Shown piece by piece: positions 40,561 through 51,395 of a stretch of DNA of 64,000 bases. Source of the stretch: Saprospiraceae bacterium (GTDB lineage: Bacteria > Bacteroidota > Bacteroidia > Chitinophagales > Saprospiraceae); contig JADJTQ010000002.1 in NCBI GenBank assembly GCA_016711125.1, forward strand, positions 992,001 through 1,056,000. The letters are read 5' to 3'. Position 1 is the stretch's first letter; every line of letters begins with the position of its first letter. A program made the position numbers and the translations under genes. The notes below the pieces were generated by a model that was not told the DNA's origin, did not search any database, and worked only from the letters and a program-made list of their open reading frames with translations.

Positions 40561-42087
40561 ATGAATTCCAAAAAAATAAATTCTGCGCTCATTTCGGTTT
40601 ACCACAAAGAAGGGCTCGATGATATTATTAAGAAATTAGCCGACTTTGGAGTTACAATTTATAGTACGGGTGGTACCCAAAAGTATATTGAAGATCTTGG
40701 CGTTTCAGTGCAGTCGGTAGAAGATCTTACGAGTTATCCCTCCATCTTGAGCGGCAGAGTCAAAACGCTGCATCCAAAGGTATTTGGTGGCATTCTGGCT
40801 AGAAGAGAGGACCAGCACTTAAGCCAGTTGGAGACTTATGAGATACCTGAAATTGATCTGGTTCTTGTTGATCTCTACCCATTTGAAGATACAGTCAAGA
40901 ATACCAAAGTTGAATCAGAGATCATTGAAAAAATTGATATCGGTGGTATTTCTTTGATTAGGGCAGCAGCAAAAAACTTTCAGGATGTGGTTGTGGTGGC
41001 ATCCAAAGGTGAGTATGAGCAGCTTAATGACCTCCTGAGTCAAAAGGAAGGATTCACAGATCTTGAAGACCGCCGAGAATTTGCCAGAAGGGCATTTAAG
41101 GTGTCCTCGCACTACGATACGGCCATCTACCATTATTTTGATGAAGGATCGGAAGACTTGGTATTTAAACAAAGCGTACATGAACATCAAACATTGCGAT
41201 ATGGTGAAAACCCTCACCAAAAAGCTGTTTTTTTTGGAAACATGGACGATATTTTTGACCGGCTAGGGGGTAAGGAGCTTTCGTACAATAATCTCGTTGA
41301 TGTGGATGCGGCAGTAAATCTGATGCGTGAGTTTAAGGATGGTGACCCTGCCTTTGCCATTCTGAAACATACCAATCCATGTGGTGTTGCCATTAGGTCA
41401 GATTTGTCCCAGGCATGGCAAGCCGCTCTGGCATGTGACAATGTTTCGGCTTTTGGAGGTATTATAATCAGTAACCGCCCCATTGATCTTACTACCGCTG
41501 GTCAAATTGATCAGATATTTTATGAGGTCTTGATTGCACCTGACTTTGACTCTGATGCACTTGATCTTCTTGCGAAAAAGAAGAAAAGAATTCTCCTTCG
41601 TATTACAAGTTACCCTGAAATCACCTCAAATTATAAGAGTCTCCTGAATGGTACGATCATGCAAGATGTCGACCTACTATCAGAAGGTGCCAATCAACTG
41701 AAACTTGTCACCAAGACAACTCCGGATGACTCTCAGGTAAACGACCTGCTGTTTGCTGCCCAATGCGCAAAGCACCTTAAATCAAATACAATAGTTCTGG
41801 CAAAAAACCGGCAGATGATTGGTATGGGTTGCGGACAGACCTCGCGTGTTGATGCCTTAAAACAAGCCATACTGAAAGCCAGGCAATTCGGATTTGATTT
41901 AAAGGGCGCAGTAATGGCCTCTGATGCATTTTTCCCTTTTCCTGATTGTGTTGAAATAGCAGATATGGCTGGCATCACAGCTGTTATACAACCGGGCGGA
42001 TCGATTAAGGATCAGGAGAGTATTGAGTATTGTGACCAGCATGGTATGGTGATGTTTACCACGGGAATCAGGCATTTCAAGCATTAA
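40561..42087 (+). CDS. purH: Bifunctional AICAR formyltransferase / IMP cyclohydrolase
   Basis: Last two steps of IMP synthesis. N-terminal MGS-like cyclohydrolase domain (ALISVYHKEGLDDIIKKL, STGGTQKYIEDLG, GRVKTLHPKVFGGIL) and C-terminal transformylase domain (RYGENPHQKA, LSYNNLVDVDAAV, AILKHTNPCGVA, ASDAFFPFPD, IQPGGSIKDQE). 508 residues, complete. It is 6 bp upstream of coaX. Confidence 0.97.
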   Translation: MNSKKINSALISVYHKEGLDDIIKKLADFGVTIYSTGGTQKYIEDLGVSVQSVEDLTSYPSILSGRVKTLHPKVFGGILARREDQHLSQLETYEIPEIDLVLVDLYPFEDTVKNTKVESEIIEKIDIGGISLIRAAAKNFQDVVVVASKGEYEQLNDLLSQKEGFTDLEDRREFARRAFKVSSHYDTAIYHYFDEGSEDLVFKQSVHEHQTLRYGENPHQKAVFFGNMDDIFDRLGGKELSYNNLVDVDAAVNLMREFKDGDPAFAILKHTNPCGVAIRSDLSQAWQAALACDNVSAFGGIIISNRPIDLTTAGQIDQIFYEVLIAPDFDSDALDLLAKKKKRILLRITSYPEITSNYKSLLNGTIMQDVDLLSEGANQLKLVTKTTPDDSQVNDLLFAAQCAKHLKSNTIVLAKNRQMIGMGCGQTSRVDALKQAILKARQFGFDLKGAVMASDAFFPFPDCVEIADMAGITAVIQPGGSIKDQESIEYCDQHGMVMFTTGIRHFKH

Positions 42088-42093
42088 TACTAC

Positions 42094-42831
42094 ATGAAAG
42101 ATCGCAGGCTAGCTGTTGATATTGGCAATACCCGAACCAAATTCGCAGTCTTCAAGGGTACCGTTTTGGAACATACCGATCAGATTAAACATTTATCGCT
42201 CCGGTTGTTGCAAGATCTGGTGCTCCAATTTGGCATATCATACGTCATAATATCCAGTGTCAGGCATCTTGCTAAAAACATGACTTTTTTTATTGATAAG
42301 GATCCCCGGTTTTTTCTTTTAACCCATAATATGAGATTTCCCTTTCAAGTTGCTTATAAAACGCCCGAGACTTTGGGGCTGGATCGCTTGGCAAGTGTTG
42401 CTGGGGCATGGGCAATTTTTCCCAACCAAAATTCGATGGTGGTCGATGCAGGTACCTGTATCAAATATGAGATAATCACGAAAGATGGCATTTACCGGGG
42501 AGGTAATATTGCACCAGGACTTAGAATGCGTCTGGAAGCAATGCATCTATTGACTAGCAAATTGCCGCATGTAGAGCCATTTGAGCGTTATGAAACAATG
42601 GGTACAGACACTACCAGTGCACTGCAAGTTGGTGCCTGCACGGGTGCAATCCACGAGGTTCAGGGCTTTATGACAGAATATAAGAAAACCTTTAGTAAAC
42701 TTAACATTCTCTTAACCGGTGGTGACAGCCATTTTTTTGTTAATAACTTGAAAACTAAGATATTTGAGGCCCCCAATTTGGTGCTTCAGGGTCTGAACGA
42801 AATACTAGACTATAATGTGCAAAAAATCTAA
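42094..42831 (+). CDS. coaX: Type III pantothenate kinase
   Basis: First step of CoA synthesis. ASKHA-fold motifs: VDIGNTRTKFAVF (phosphate 1), TPETLGLDRLA, VDAGTCIKYE and GGNIAPGLRMR. 245 residues. The next gene starts inside its last codons (17-bp overlap), an arrangement that ties coaX to the outer-membrane protein downstream. Confidence 0.95.
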   Translation: MKDRRLAVDIGNTRTKFAVFKGTVLEHTDQIKHLSLRLLQDLVLQFGISYVIISSVRHLAKNMTFFIDKDPRFFLLTHNMRFPFQVAYKTPETLGLDRLASVAGAWAIFPNQNSMVVDAGTCIKYEIITKDGIYRGGNIAPGLRMRLEAMHLLTSKLPHVEPFERYETMGTDTTSALQVGACTGAIHEVQGFMTEYKKTFSKLNILLTGGDSHFFVNNLKTKIFEAPNLVLQGLNEILDYNVQKI

Positions 42832-44173
42832 GTTCTTCATTATCGCGGTCGCAACCATCTGGCATGCCTGCACTATAGCTCAAAATAATGTCAATGCCCC
42901 CTACTCGCGGTATGGCGTTGGAGATATATTTTCAGACAACTTCGTGCCTTTACAGTCGATGGGTGGTTTTTCAGCAGGTTACTCCGATCCGTATTTAACG
43001 AATTTGGCCAATCCCGCATCTCTGGCTTCTCTCCAGGCAACTTCTTTTGAACTGGGATTTAACACCACATATTCTAAGCTAAAATCAACTACAACCAAAG
43101 AAAGTGACCAGTATATTGGAGGAAATCTTAACTATTTTTCCCTAGCATTTCCAGTCATTAACCCAGTCAATCGATTGCTGGATCGTAAAAACTATGATTT
43201 TAACTGGAGTATGGGTATCGCTTTATTGCCGTATAGCAGGGTGAATCACTTTTCCAGAATCGAAAAGGAATTGACAGACATCGGCAGAATCAGAGAAGAA
43301 AATGAGGGCTCTGGAGGCCTTAACAAAGTGGTTTGGAGTCATGGTTTCAAATACAAGCGATTCTATGGAGGTCTTTCTATTGGTTATTTGTTTGGTAATA
43401 TCAGGAATGAGCAGGCAATAATTTACCGCGACCTGCCACTTGCTTTTGATAACTACAATCTTAGAGAGGCAAGCTATCAAGGGTTGTTACTAAGAGGAGG
43501 ATTACAGTACGAGGTAGATCTCTCTAATGGCAAAGGTGCAGAAAACGTAAGAGATGTAAAACTATTAACGATTGGCTTGGCTTCTTCAGCTAAGACTAAA
43601 TTCCGAACCATTTCCAATGAATTTATTGCCTTAAAAGGGATAACCTATCAGGGCCTTTCCGATGAATTTAGCGATGATGAAACAGATACTATTTCTCTAT
43701 TATCAGATGTGGAAAGATTCGGTAAATTAGCAGGTGATATCTCACTCGGTGCGGTTTACCGCCGCGGCACTAAATGGGTGCTAGGGGTAAATGCTAATTT
43801 CCGAAATGGAAAAGGATACGAAAACGATCTGAGTGACTACCAATTGGCGAACGCCTTTGAATTGGGTTTGGGCTTGCAGTATACCCCCGACGCAGCATCA
43901 TACAACTCTTACTTCAAGAGAGTGATGTATCGTGCAGGAATACAGATCGGTACTGACCCTCGACTCATAGACGGCAATCAGATCAAGCTATTTTCACTAA
44001 ATGCAGGGATTGGAATGCCAGTTGTTGTGTCCAGACAATTATCATTTATTAACTTAGGGTTCAATTACGGTAGGCATGGTGGAGACATTCCAATCAAAGA
44101 AAGTTTTTTTGGATTTAATGTGGGTGTCACGCTAAATAATAATTTGTGGTTTCTAAAAAGAAAATTTGACTAA
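42815..44173 (+). CDS. FadL/OmpP1-like outer-membrane protein
   Basis: 452 residues with signal peptide (ends CTIAQ). The N-terminal motif NAPYSRYGVGDIF and LTNLANPASLASLQATSFELGF is typical of Bacteroidota barrels of the OmpP1/FadL superfamily; the C-terminus ends in barrel strands (FFGFNVGVTLNNNLWF). It overlaps coaX and is 2 bp ahead of the first TPR-like gene, so all three are likely co-transcribed. The cargo is unknown. Confidence 0.75.
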   Translation: MCKKSKFFIIAVATIWHACTIAQNNVNAPYSRYGVGDIFSDNFVPLQSMGGFSAGYSDPYLTNLANPASLASLQATSFELGFNTTYSKLKSTTTKESDQYIGGNLNYFSLAFPVINPVNRLLDRKNYDFNWSMGIALLPYSRVNHFSRIEKELTDIGRIREENEGSGGLNKVVWSHGFKYKRFYGGLSIGYLFGNIRNEQAIIYRDLPLAFDNYNLREASYQGLLLRGGLQYEVDLSNGKGAENVRDVKLLTIGLASSAKTKFRTISNEFIALKGITYQGLSDEFSDDETDTISLLSDVERFGKLAGDISLGAVYRRGTKWVLGVNANFRNGKGYENDLSDYQLANAFELGLGLQYTPDAASYNSYFKRVMYRAGIQIGTDPRLIDGNQIKLFSLNAGIGMPVVVSRQLSFINLGFNYGRHGGDIPIKESFFGFNVGVTLNNNLWFLKRKFD

Positions 44174-44175
44174 TC

Positions 44176-45594
44176 ATGGTTTCGAAAATGATCTTGGTTT
44201 CTTTGTTTCTTATGGTAACAACTTTTCATCAGGGGTTGGTTGCTCAGTGCGAAAACTGGAATAATTCTCCTCAAAAAGAACAGGCTGAAAATTCACACAC
44301 AAACTATCGTTCAGCTCTAAAGATGAATGACTTTGGACTGGCCTACACTGAGTGGAAGAAAGCCTACGACCTTGCTCCTGCAGCTGATGGACTGCGGGAT
44401 TTTCACTATACGGATGGGATTAAAATCTATAAGCAACACTTAAAAGAGACCACCGACGAGGCGAAAAAGAAGGAGCTAATCGCTGAAATACTGAAACTAT
44501 ATGATCAGGCGGCCTATTGCTATGAAAATGGAGGAATCAAATTAAGCGATTGTGACGCGAATTGCCATAAAGTAAGGGCTGGTCAGCTATTAGGTAGGAA
44601 GGCCTTTGATATGTTTTACGAGTTTAATGCTCCATATGTTCCCAACCTGGAGGCATTTATGCAGTCACTGGATAAGGCGGGCAATGATGTGGAGTACATC
44701 TTGTTTGAGCCTACAGCCAATATCGTGGTATATCAATTCCAACAACAGAAAATGACTGCTGAGGAAGCAAGGGTAATCCATGAAAGATTAGTGGAAGCTG
44801 CTGATTATGGCATTGAGCATAGCAAAGATTATGGGCAGTATTACGAATCGGCAAAAGCAAGGATGCTTGCAAAATTTGCTGAGATCGAAAGTGACATCTT
44901 TGATTGTGACTATTTTAAATCTAAACTTGAGCCCATGTATAATGAGAAGCCGGATGATCCGGATGTCGTCAAGTATGTGTACAACAAGTTGATCCAAGAG
45001 GGTTGTGAAAAGGAAGATGCCTTACTGGTCAAACTGCAAGCGACTTACGAGACATATGCCACGGAAGAAAATGAACGGATTCAGGCCGAATTTGAAGCAA
45101 ATAATCCTGGAGTTCTCGCCAATCGCCTATATAAAGATGGAGACTTTGAAGGCGCTGCTGTCAAGTATCGGGAAGCGCTCCAACAAGAAGAAGATCACGA
45201 TAAGCGAGCTCAATACTACTTCAACATCGCATCCATAGAGTTTAGGGGGCTGAGCAAATGGCAAGAAGCCAGAAGTAATGCCCTGAAAGCTGCTGAGTTG
45301 AGAAGTAACTGGGGCCAACCTTATATGTTAATTGGAGATATTTATGCTCAGGCCGCAAAATCCTGTGGTGGAGACGCCTGGGGCCAACGAATTGTCATTC
45401 TTGCAGCCCTTGATAAATATATCTATGCGCGTTCAATCGATTCGTCCGTGAGTGAAGATGCTAATCGAAAAATTGGTATCTATAATGGCAATCGGCCGAG
45501 CAAAGACGATGCATTTATGCGAGGGCATAAAGAAGGAGATGTTTTAAGTACGGGGTGCTGGATTGGCGAACAAACCAAATTGCGGGTTCAGTAA
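44176..45594 (+). CDS. Exported TPR-like protein, paralog 1
   Basis: 472 residues with signal peptide (ends GLVAQ). Helical repeats of TPR type: NYRSALKMNDFGLAYTEWKKAYDLAPAADG near the N-terminus and RLYKDGDFEGAAVKYREALQQEEDHDKRAQYYFNIA plus ALKAAELRSNWGQPYMLIGDIY in the second half. The C-terminus closes with STGCWIGEQTKLR. It is clearly related to the next gene through APAADGxR, GRKAFDxFY and the GCWI ending. Likely a periplasmic or outer-membrane-associated scaffold; function unknown. Confidence 0.75.
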   Translation: MVSKMILVSLFLMVTTFHQGLVAQCENWNNSPQKEQAENSHTNYRSALKMNDFGLAYTEWKKAYDLAPAADGLRDFHYTDGIKIYKQHLKETTDEAKKKELIAEILKLYDQAAYCYENGGIKLSDCDANCHKVRAGQLLGRKAFDMFYEFNAPYVPNLEAFMQSLDKAGNDVEYILFEPTANIVVYQFQQQKMTAEEARVIHERLVEAADYGIEHSKDYGQYYESAKARMLAKFAEIESDIFDCDYFKSKLEPMYNEKPDDPDVVKYVYNKLIQEGCEKEDALLVKLQATYETYATEENERIQAEFEANNPGVLANRLYKDGDFEGAAVKYREALQQEEDHDKRAQYYFNIASIEFRGLSKWQEARSNALKAAELRSNWGQPYMLIGDIYAQAAKSCGGDAWGQRIVILAALDKYIYARSIDSSVSEDANRKIGIYNGNRPSKDDAFMRGHKEGDVLSTGCWIGEQTKLRVQ

Positions 45595-45634
45595 TTGGTT
45601 AAGGAGAGAATCTCTTGATATTAGTGAAAATTAG

Positions 45635-45669
45635 AAAAGCTTCGTGAATGAAATAGCGAGGCTTTTTTA
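45635..45669 (+). terminator. Terminator between the two TPR-like genes
   Basis: AAAAGCTTCG pairs with CGAGGCTTTT (one G-U) and is followed by further T. It ends the coaX-barrel-TPR unit, so paralog 2 probably has its own promoter. Confidence 0.75.
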
Positions 45670-45688
45670 TTGACAACTTACAAATTCA

Positions 45689-47097
45689 ATGGTCATGCGA
45701 TACGTAATTCTTGTCTGGATTTCAATGGTATTTTTGGCATGCAGTCCAAAAATGTCACAACCGGCTACAGTAGTCACACCTACTGTCAAAAAAAGACGGG
45801 CCCATGCGGTACTTTTGACGAATCATCCGACAAGGAAACTGCTCTTAATGCACACGTGCTATACCGGGATTTTCTTCGGGTGGAAGATTACAATCAAGCC
45901 CTGCCTTACTGGCGTACTGCTTATAAACTTGCACCAGCGGCTGATGGTAAAAGAAATACTCATTTTGCTGATGGCATTAAGTTTTATGAGCAGTTTTTAG
46001 CAGCTGCCAGCGGTGAAGCTCAAAAACAAGCCTTTATCGACACTATTTTTATGATGTATGATCATATTGAAGAATGTTATGGTGAAGTGGGGTATGTGTC
46101 TGGTAGAAAAGCTTTTGATCTCTTTTATAAGTATAAAGATCGGGCATCCGAGGATGAAATTTACCGCTTATTTAAAAGATCATTTGACATAGATGGAAAG
46201 GATGCGAACCTCTTTATCCTAAATCCCTTCACCGATCTTTTGGTAAGAAGCTATTTTGACAAAAAAATTGACATTGTTGAAGCTCAAAAATACGAGGCAA
46301 TGGTCAGAAATCGGCTCGAGCTAGGACTGAAGAGTGGTGAAAACAAAGATCAATGGCAGATCATCAATGAATACGTCCCTTCGCGGCTTGAAGCTTTTGA
46401 AGGTGTGAAGGGTTTTTTTGGTTGCGACTATTATAAAATAAAATATTGGGAAGTCTACCTTGCAGATTCGACCAATTGTGAAGTGATTGGGGAAGTCTAT
46501 GGCAGATTACGCTGGGGTACTTGCGATACTGCTTCAATGGAGCTGGTAGCCCTTGTGCAAGCTGGTCGTCGACATTGTATCACAGAAACAGCTCCAAGTG
46601 AATCTTCCCTAGCCTATCAGGCGCTTCGCGAAGGAAACTATGAAGAAGCGATCAGCAGATTTCAAGAAGCAGCCAACAGTACGGATGATCGCGAAAAGAA
46701 GGCCAATTACCTCTTACTAATGTCAAAAATCTACTATCGGGATCTAAAAAACTTTCCCTTGTCCCGGAAGTTTGCCCTCGAAGCCGCCGATCAACGTCCA
46801 AATTGGGGTGAGCCATATTTGGTCATCGGAAGACTCTATGCCTCAAGTGGTCCTCTCTGTGGTCCGGGTCGAGGTTGGGACAGTCAAATCGTAGTATGGC
46901 CAGCTATAGATAAGTGGAACTATGCAAAACGCATAGACCCGACCGCTGCAGCAGAAGCTAATAAGTGGATCAACACTTATGAGAAGTATATGCCGTCGAA
47001 GGAAGATGTTTTTCAGCGAAATCTTCAAGAGGGCCAGTCATTTAGAATTGGATGCTGGATTCAGGAAAGCACCACAATAAGATCCGCTAAGGATTAA
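45689..47097 (+). CDS. TPR-like lipoprotein, paralog 2 (one frameshift)
   Basis: The N-terminal frame from ATG 45689 (or 45695) encodes a lipoprotein signal, VILVWISMVFLACSPK, with lipobox FLAC. The frame changes in a run of seven A at 45788-45794; adding one A gives TVKKKTGPCGTFDESSDKE and joins it to the long C-terminal frame. The rest parallels paralog 1: YRTAYKLAPAADGKRNTHFADGIKFYEQ-like start, GRKAFDLFYKYKD, TPR units LAYQALREGNYEEAISRFQEAAN and ALEAADQRPNWGEPYLVIGRLYA, and the FRIGCWIQESTTIR end. Function unknown. Confidence 0.75.
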
Positions 47098-47103
47098 AAA
47101 GCG

Positions 47104-47688
47104 ATGGTTATCGAAAACCTCAGGTTTCTAACTCTTCTTTTTTTGTTTTTGGTGGCCTTCAGCTGCAGTGTCGAAAGTACCAAAACAAGTAGTGTTGCGA
47201 GCGAATTTATCATGCCCTCTGCGTCGGAAGAAGATCTCATCAAACGCTGTGCCCCGTGGTTTTATGATAATCCTATTGATACTGGACAAATTCAACACAA
47301 TCAGCTTGTCAATCTCATCATTGATCAGGGTTGGGATCTGCAGGTGACGAAAAGTGGTATCTTCTATCACATCTTGCAAAAAGGAGATGGTTTATCAGTG
47401 ATTTGGGGTGATCGGGTATCAGTACATTACACCGGCTATGATCTAAATCTCCAACCATTTCACTCAACGAGAAGAGCGAATACTCCGTTTGAGTTTTACC
47501 TGGGCAATGTCATAAGCGGATGGAACGATGGGTTGCCGCTTATCAATGAAGGTGGCAGATTATTGCTGTTAATCCCGTCTTATAAAGCTTATGGTACACA
47601 AGGATTTGGAGATTTAGTAGCTCCAAACCAGCATTTGATCTTTGACATTGAATTATTGCAAAAGTTGAACGACAGCAAAAAACTATAG
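47104..47688 (+). CDS. FKBP-type peptidyl-prolyl isomerase lipoprotein
   Basis: 194 residues. Lipoprotein signal with lipobox FSCS (Cys at about 21), then an FKBP domain from about residue 80: VSVHYTGYDLNLQPFHST, FYLGNVISGWNDGLPLINEGGRLLLLIPSYKAYG, LIFDIELL. The Ile/Trp pair that lines the active site (VISGW) is present. It helps proline isomerisation in exported proteins. It lies 6 bp after the TPR lipoprotein and converges with the dehydrogenase gene, overlapping it by 6 bp. Confidence 0.88.
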   Translation: MVIENLRFLTLLFLFLVAFSCSVESTKTSSVASEFIMPSASEEDLIKRCAPWFYDNPIDTGQIQHNQLVNLIIDQGWDLQVTKSGIFYHILQKGDGLSVIWGDRVSVHYTGYDLNLQPFHSTRRANTPFEFYLGNVISGWNDGLPLINEGGRLLLLIPSYKAYGTQGFGDLVAPNQHLIFDIELLQKLNDSKKL

Positions 47689-48642
47689 ATCGAAGTGTGC
47701 GATGATCTGATCGGCTAGTTCCTTGCCGATGTTTGATTGGGCTTCGTTTGTGGCTGCCCCAATGTGCGGGCTCACAGAGATCTTCGGATGGTTTAGCAAG
47801 GCCAGGTTAGGTGTTGGTTCATCATTGAATACATCAAGTGCAGCACTTGCCACTTTACCTGAACTAAGAGCATCGAGCAGAGCTCCTTCATCAATGATAC
47901 CACCCCGTGCTGTATTGATCAGGATCACACCATCTTTCATGCTGGCTATTTCTGCCGCACCGAGTAATGCTTTATCACCACTAAATGGTACATGCACAGT
48001 GATGATATCACTGTGCGCCAGCATGGTATCCATGGTGACTGTATTTAGTTTTACTGAAATAGAAGCTTGTTCAATTTCAAACAGTTCGATGCTAATGGTA
48101 GCCTCATCGACATAAAGATCTACCGGGAGTACTTTCATGCCAAGTCCCAGCGCAATTTTAGCGGTTTCCTGACCGATCCGACCAAATCCAATAATGCCCA
48201 GGGTCTTGCCTTTTAGTTCGATTCCTCCGCCAAAATTGCTTTTCAGGTTTTTGAAATCGGTGGCACCTTTGATGGGCATTTCACGATTGGCATTATGTAA
48301 GTAGCGAGCCAAAGACAACATATGCCCAAAGGTCAACTCAGCCACGGATCTACTGGAAGCTGCAGGGGTATTGATTACCTTAATTCCTTTAGACTTGGCA
48401 TAATCTACATCAATATTGTCGAGCCCAACTCCTCCTCTTGCGATGATCTTTAGATTAGGACATACATCAATGAGCTCTTTGCGAATTTTTGTCGCACTTC
48501 TCACGATAACTACGTCGTAGTCAGGCAGAGCATTTGGCAAATCAACTTGGGCAACCTTGGTAGTACTCACTTCCATTCCTGCATCTTCAAGCAGTAGTTG
48601 GCCATCAGCCTCTATTCCGTCGTTAGCTAGTATCTTGATCAT
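47683..48642 (-). CDS. D-3-phosphoglycerate dehydrogenase-like 2-hydroxyacid dehydrogenase
   Basis: 319 residues: NAD-binding GFGRIGQETA, catalytic Arg in NTARGGIIDE, Glu in ALDVFNDEPTP and His in SPHIGAAT. It lacks a C-terminal ACT domain, as in the short SerA type, so allosteric control by serine through that domain is not expected. Best assignment is the first enzyme of serine synthesis; related hydroxyacid dehydrogenases are possible. Confidence 0.87.
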   Translation of the reverse strand: MIKILANDGIEADGQLLLEDAGMEVSTTKVAQVDLPNALPDYDVVIVRSATKIRKELIDVCPNLKIIARGGVGLDNIDVDYAKSKGIKVINTPAASSRSVAELTFGHMLSLARYLHNANREMPIKGATDFKNLKSNFGGGIELKGKTLGIIGFGRIGQETAKIALGLGMKVLPVDLYVDEATISIELFEIEQASISVKLNTVTMDTMLAHSDIITVHVPFSGDKALLGAAEIASMKDGVILINTARGGIIDEGALLDALSSGKVASAALDVFNDEPTPNLALLNHPKISVSPHIGAATNEAQSNIGKELADQIIAHFDL

Positions 48643-48764
48643 CTCAATAATTTTGCCGCAAATAAAAGACTTTTTTGGTAGCGGAGGTCATAGCACTGGG
48701 ATCTTTGCCATTATTATGATGCCTAATTCGAGATTGAGAAAAGAATAACGTACTGTAGTCTTGC

Positions 48765-49064
48765 TCAAAGTTTAAAAATTAACCCTTCGCGGATTGACAT
48801 GCTTCCAATTCCTTTCGAGTCTATGCATTTCCTTCTCAAAAAACTCAGCATCTTTTGGTGTTTCGAAAGTTGATTTTTAAGTTTATAAATGTCTTCGCCA
48901 CCATCGTCCTCATTTGCATTCTTGCTGGTCCCAAATATCCCTTTGATATTTTCTATGCCATCCTGACCGTTGAAATAGGAAGCTCCGACATAAGCTAAGG
49001 GAGCAAGGATGACCAAGATCAAAAAGAATTTAGCGCATCCTGTGGTTTTGTATTTTGTACTCAT
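48765..49064 (-). CDS. Small single-pass membrane protein, hypothetical
   Basis: About 97-99 residues: a membrane segment at residues 11-30 (AKFFLILVILAPLAYVGASYF), an acidic linker (ANEDDGGED) and a coiled-coil-like C-terminus. The C-terminal 25 residues depend on a run of six A (plus strand 48838-48843): one base fewer or more would give SFFEKEMHRLERNWKHVNPRR, which continues the coiled coil better and would stop at 48772. Function unknown. Confidence 0.5.
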   Translation of the reverse strand: MSTKYKTTGCAKFFLILVILAPLAYVGASYFNGQDGIENIKGIFGTSKNANEDDGGEDIYKLKNQLSKHQKMLSFLRRKCIDSKGIGSMSIREGLIFKL

Positions 49065-49177
49065 AGCTCATTAATTTTATGTGACAAACTAAAACAATTA
49101 AACGCTTACTATTATTAAAAATCTAACCGGGCAGAGATGGTTCAGATGTAGGCAAGAAAATAGACCAACTGAGGTAT

Positions 49178-51293
49178 TTAACTGATATTACTCCAATCTT
49201 GCCTTTCATTGTGGTATTTTTCTAAATAAGATCGAAGGCTTTGATGATAATCTTGTTGTAATTGAGGATCCTTGTCAATGATTCTTTTCGCGATTTCACG
49301 TGATGTTTTTAGTATATCATTGTCTCTTATGATGTTAGCCAGTTTAAAGACCGGAAGTCCACTTTGTTGAGTACCTTGTAAGCTGCCCGGGCCACGCAGT
49401 CGAAGATCTACCTCAGCTATTTCAAAACCATCGTTTGTACTAACCATCGTCTGCAACCGTTCCTTGGCTTCATGGGTTAGTTTAAAACTACTCATCAGTA
49501 TGCAATAAGATTGATCGGCTCCCCGACCTACTCTGCCCCGTAATTGATGGAGTTGTGATAAGCCAAACCGCTCACTATTTTCGATGACCATGACAGAGGC
49601 ATTTGGAACATCAACTCCAACTTCGATCACTGTGGTTGCAACCATGATTTGAGTCACACCATCTTTAAATCGATTCATTTCAAAGTCTTTCTCTTCCTGT
49701 TTCATCCTGCCATGCACTACAGAAATCTGGAAATTGGGTGGAGCAAAATCGATCAACAATCTTTCGTACCCACGATTGAGATCTTCAAGATCGAGTGTCT
49801 CCGATTCTTCAATGAGAGGAAATACAATATAGACTTGCTTTCCCAGTGTGATTTGTTTTTTGATAAATATGGTAAGTTCTGGGCGATGATATTCGGTCTT
49901 ATGCATTGTTTTAATAGGTTTCCTGCCTGGTGGCAATTCATCAATGACTGACACATCCAGGTCTCCATACAAAGTCATGTGAAGGGTACGGGGTATCGGA
50001 GTAGCGGTCATGATTAAAATGTGTGGATGAAATTCTTTACCCTTTTCCCATAATTTTGCCCTTTGAGCGACACCAAAACGGTGTTGCTCGTCAATGATGG
50101 CAAGACCCAAAGATTTGAAGCGCACTCCCTCTTCGATTAAAGCATGGGTGCCGACAAGTATATGAATCTCACCATATGTTGTCAATCTGAGTAATTCTTG
50201 TCTGGACTTACCTTTGACAGATCCGCTCAAGAATCCAATTCTAATATTCATCTTTGTGCCGATCAGTACTGACAACGAATCGAAGTGCTGTTGTGCCAAT
50301 ATTTCTGTTGGTGCCATGAGGCATGCCTGAAAACCATTGTCAATGGCCATCAGCATAGCCATTAAGGCTACAATCGTTTTGCCACTTCCGACATCACCCT
50401 GCAATAGTCGGTTCATCTGACTTCCGCTTTTCAGATCTTGCCTTATTTCTTTCAATACCTTCTTTTGCGCGGTGGTGAGGGTAAAGGGTAATCTTTCTTC
50501 AAAAAAATGATTGAATGCAGCGCCAATCGTTTCGAAGACATAGCCATCATTTTGTTGTTTGTTACGATGATAGTGTCTTATCAAGGTCAGTTGTACCAGG
50601 AAAAATTCCTCAAATTTTAAACGCCTCTCTGCATCGAGTAGCACGGGGTTACTCTTCGGAAAATGAATATCTCTCATTGCTTCGAAATAATCGGGCATTT
50701 TAAGCTTACTCAGCAGATAATCAGGTAAATGTTCTTTGAGATCAGTAGGGTGATCATTTGAAAGAGGTTTTGCATCACTTTGCGACGACCTCGACTATCC
50801 AGGCCGAGGCACTTAATGTTTCGGTACTGCGATATACTGGAACAAAAGTAGTTAGGTCGGAAGCCCGGTTATTGCTACCCATGAGATCAATTTCCGGATG
50901 GGCGATGCTCTTCCTCCGGCCAAAAACATTCACCCTCCCATATACGGTATAAGTCTGATTGAGCGGGAGATTCTCTTGAATCCATTTAATGCTGCGAAAC
51001 CAAACCAACTCAACGATACCTGTTTCGTCCTGTAGCGTTGCGACCAGTCTTTGTTTTCTTGGTTGGCCTACCAGTGTAAAATTGGATAAGACCCCTCTCA
51101 ATTGCACTACCTCATTATTGCCGGTGATATCCTTGATTAGCTTAAACTTAGTCCTGTCTTCGTATCGTATCGGAAAATCATAAAGAAGATCTCTGACAGT
51201 ATGGATGTCAAGCTCTTTTTTTAAAAGTTCACTTTTCGTGGGTCCAATTCCTTTTATAAAGGTCAACCCCTGGTCTGGTAATGGAACAAACAT
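49178..51293 (-). CDS. recG: ATP-dependent DNA helicase RecG (two frameshifts)
   Basis: Reverses stalled forks and branch-migrates junctions. From ATG 51293 the wedge domain reads LTFIKGIGPTKSELLKKELDI and TLQDETGIVELVWF; the helicase part has LLQGDVGSGKTIVAL, MAPTEILAQQH, IIDEQHRFGV, MTATPIPRTLHM, VATTVIEVGVDVPNA and QLRGRVGRG. Two breaks separate the halves: one G/C is missing at 50802-50805 and one at 50748-50750. Restoration gives ASGLDSRGRRKVMQNLFQMITPTDLKEHLP, cited here as two joined segments. Both breaks are in homopolymers of a conserved gene, so sequencing error is likely. Confidence 0.93.
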
Positions 51294-51395
51294 TATCGCA
51301 ATTTCGTATTTATCTAGCAAGTGGTAGAGGTTCCTCACAAGAAATGCTACCAGACATTGAGTATCTTTATCATCCAGAATCCATCAGTGCATTAA

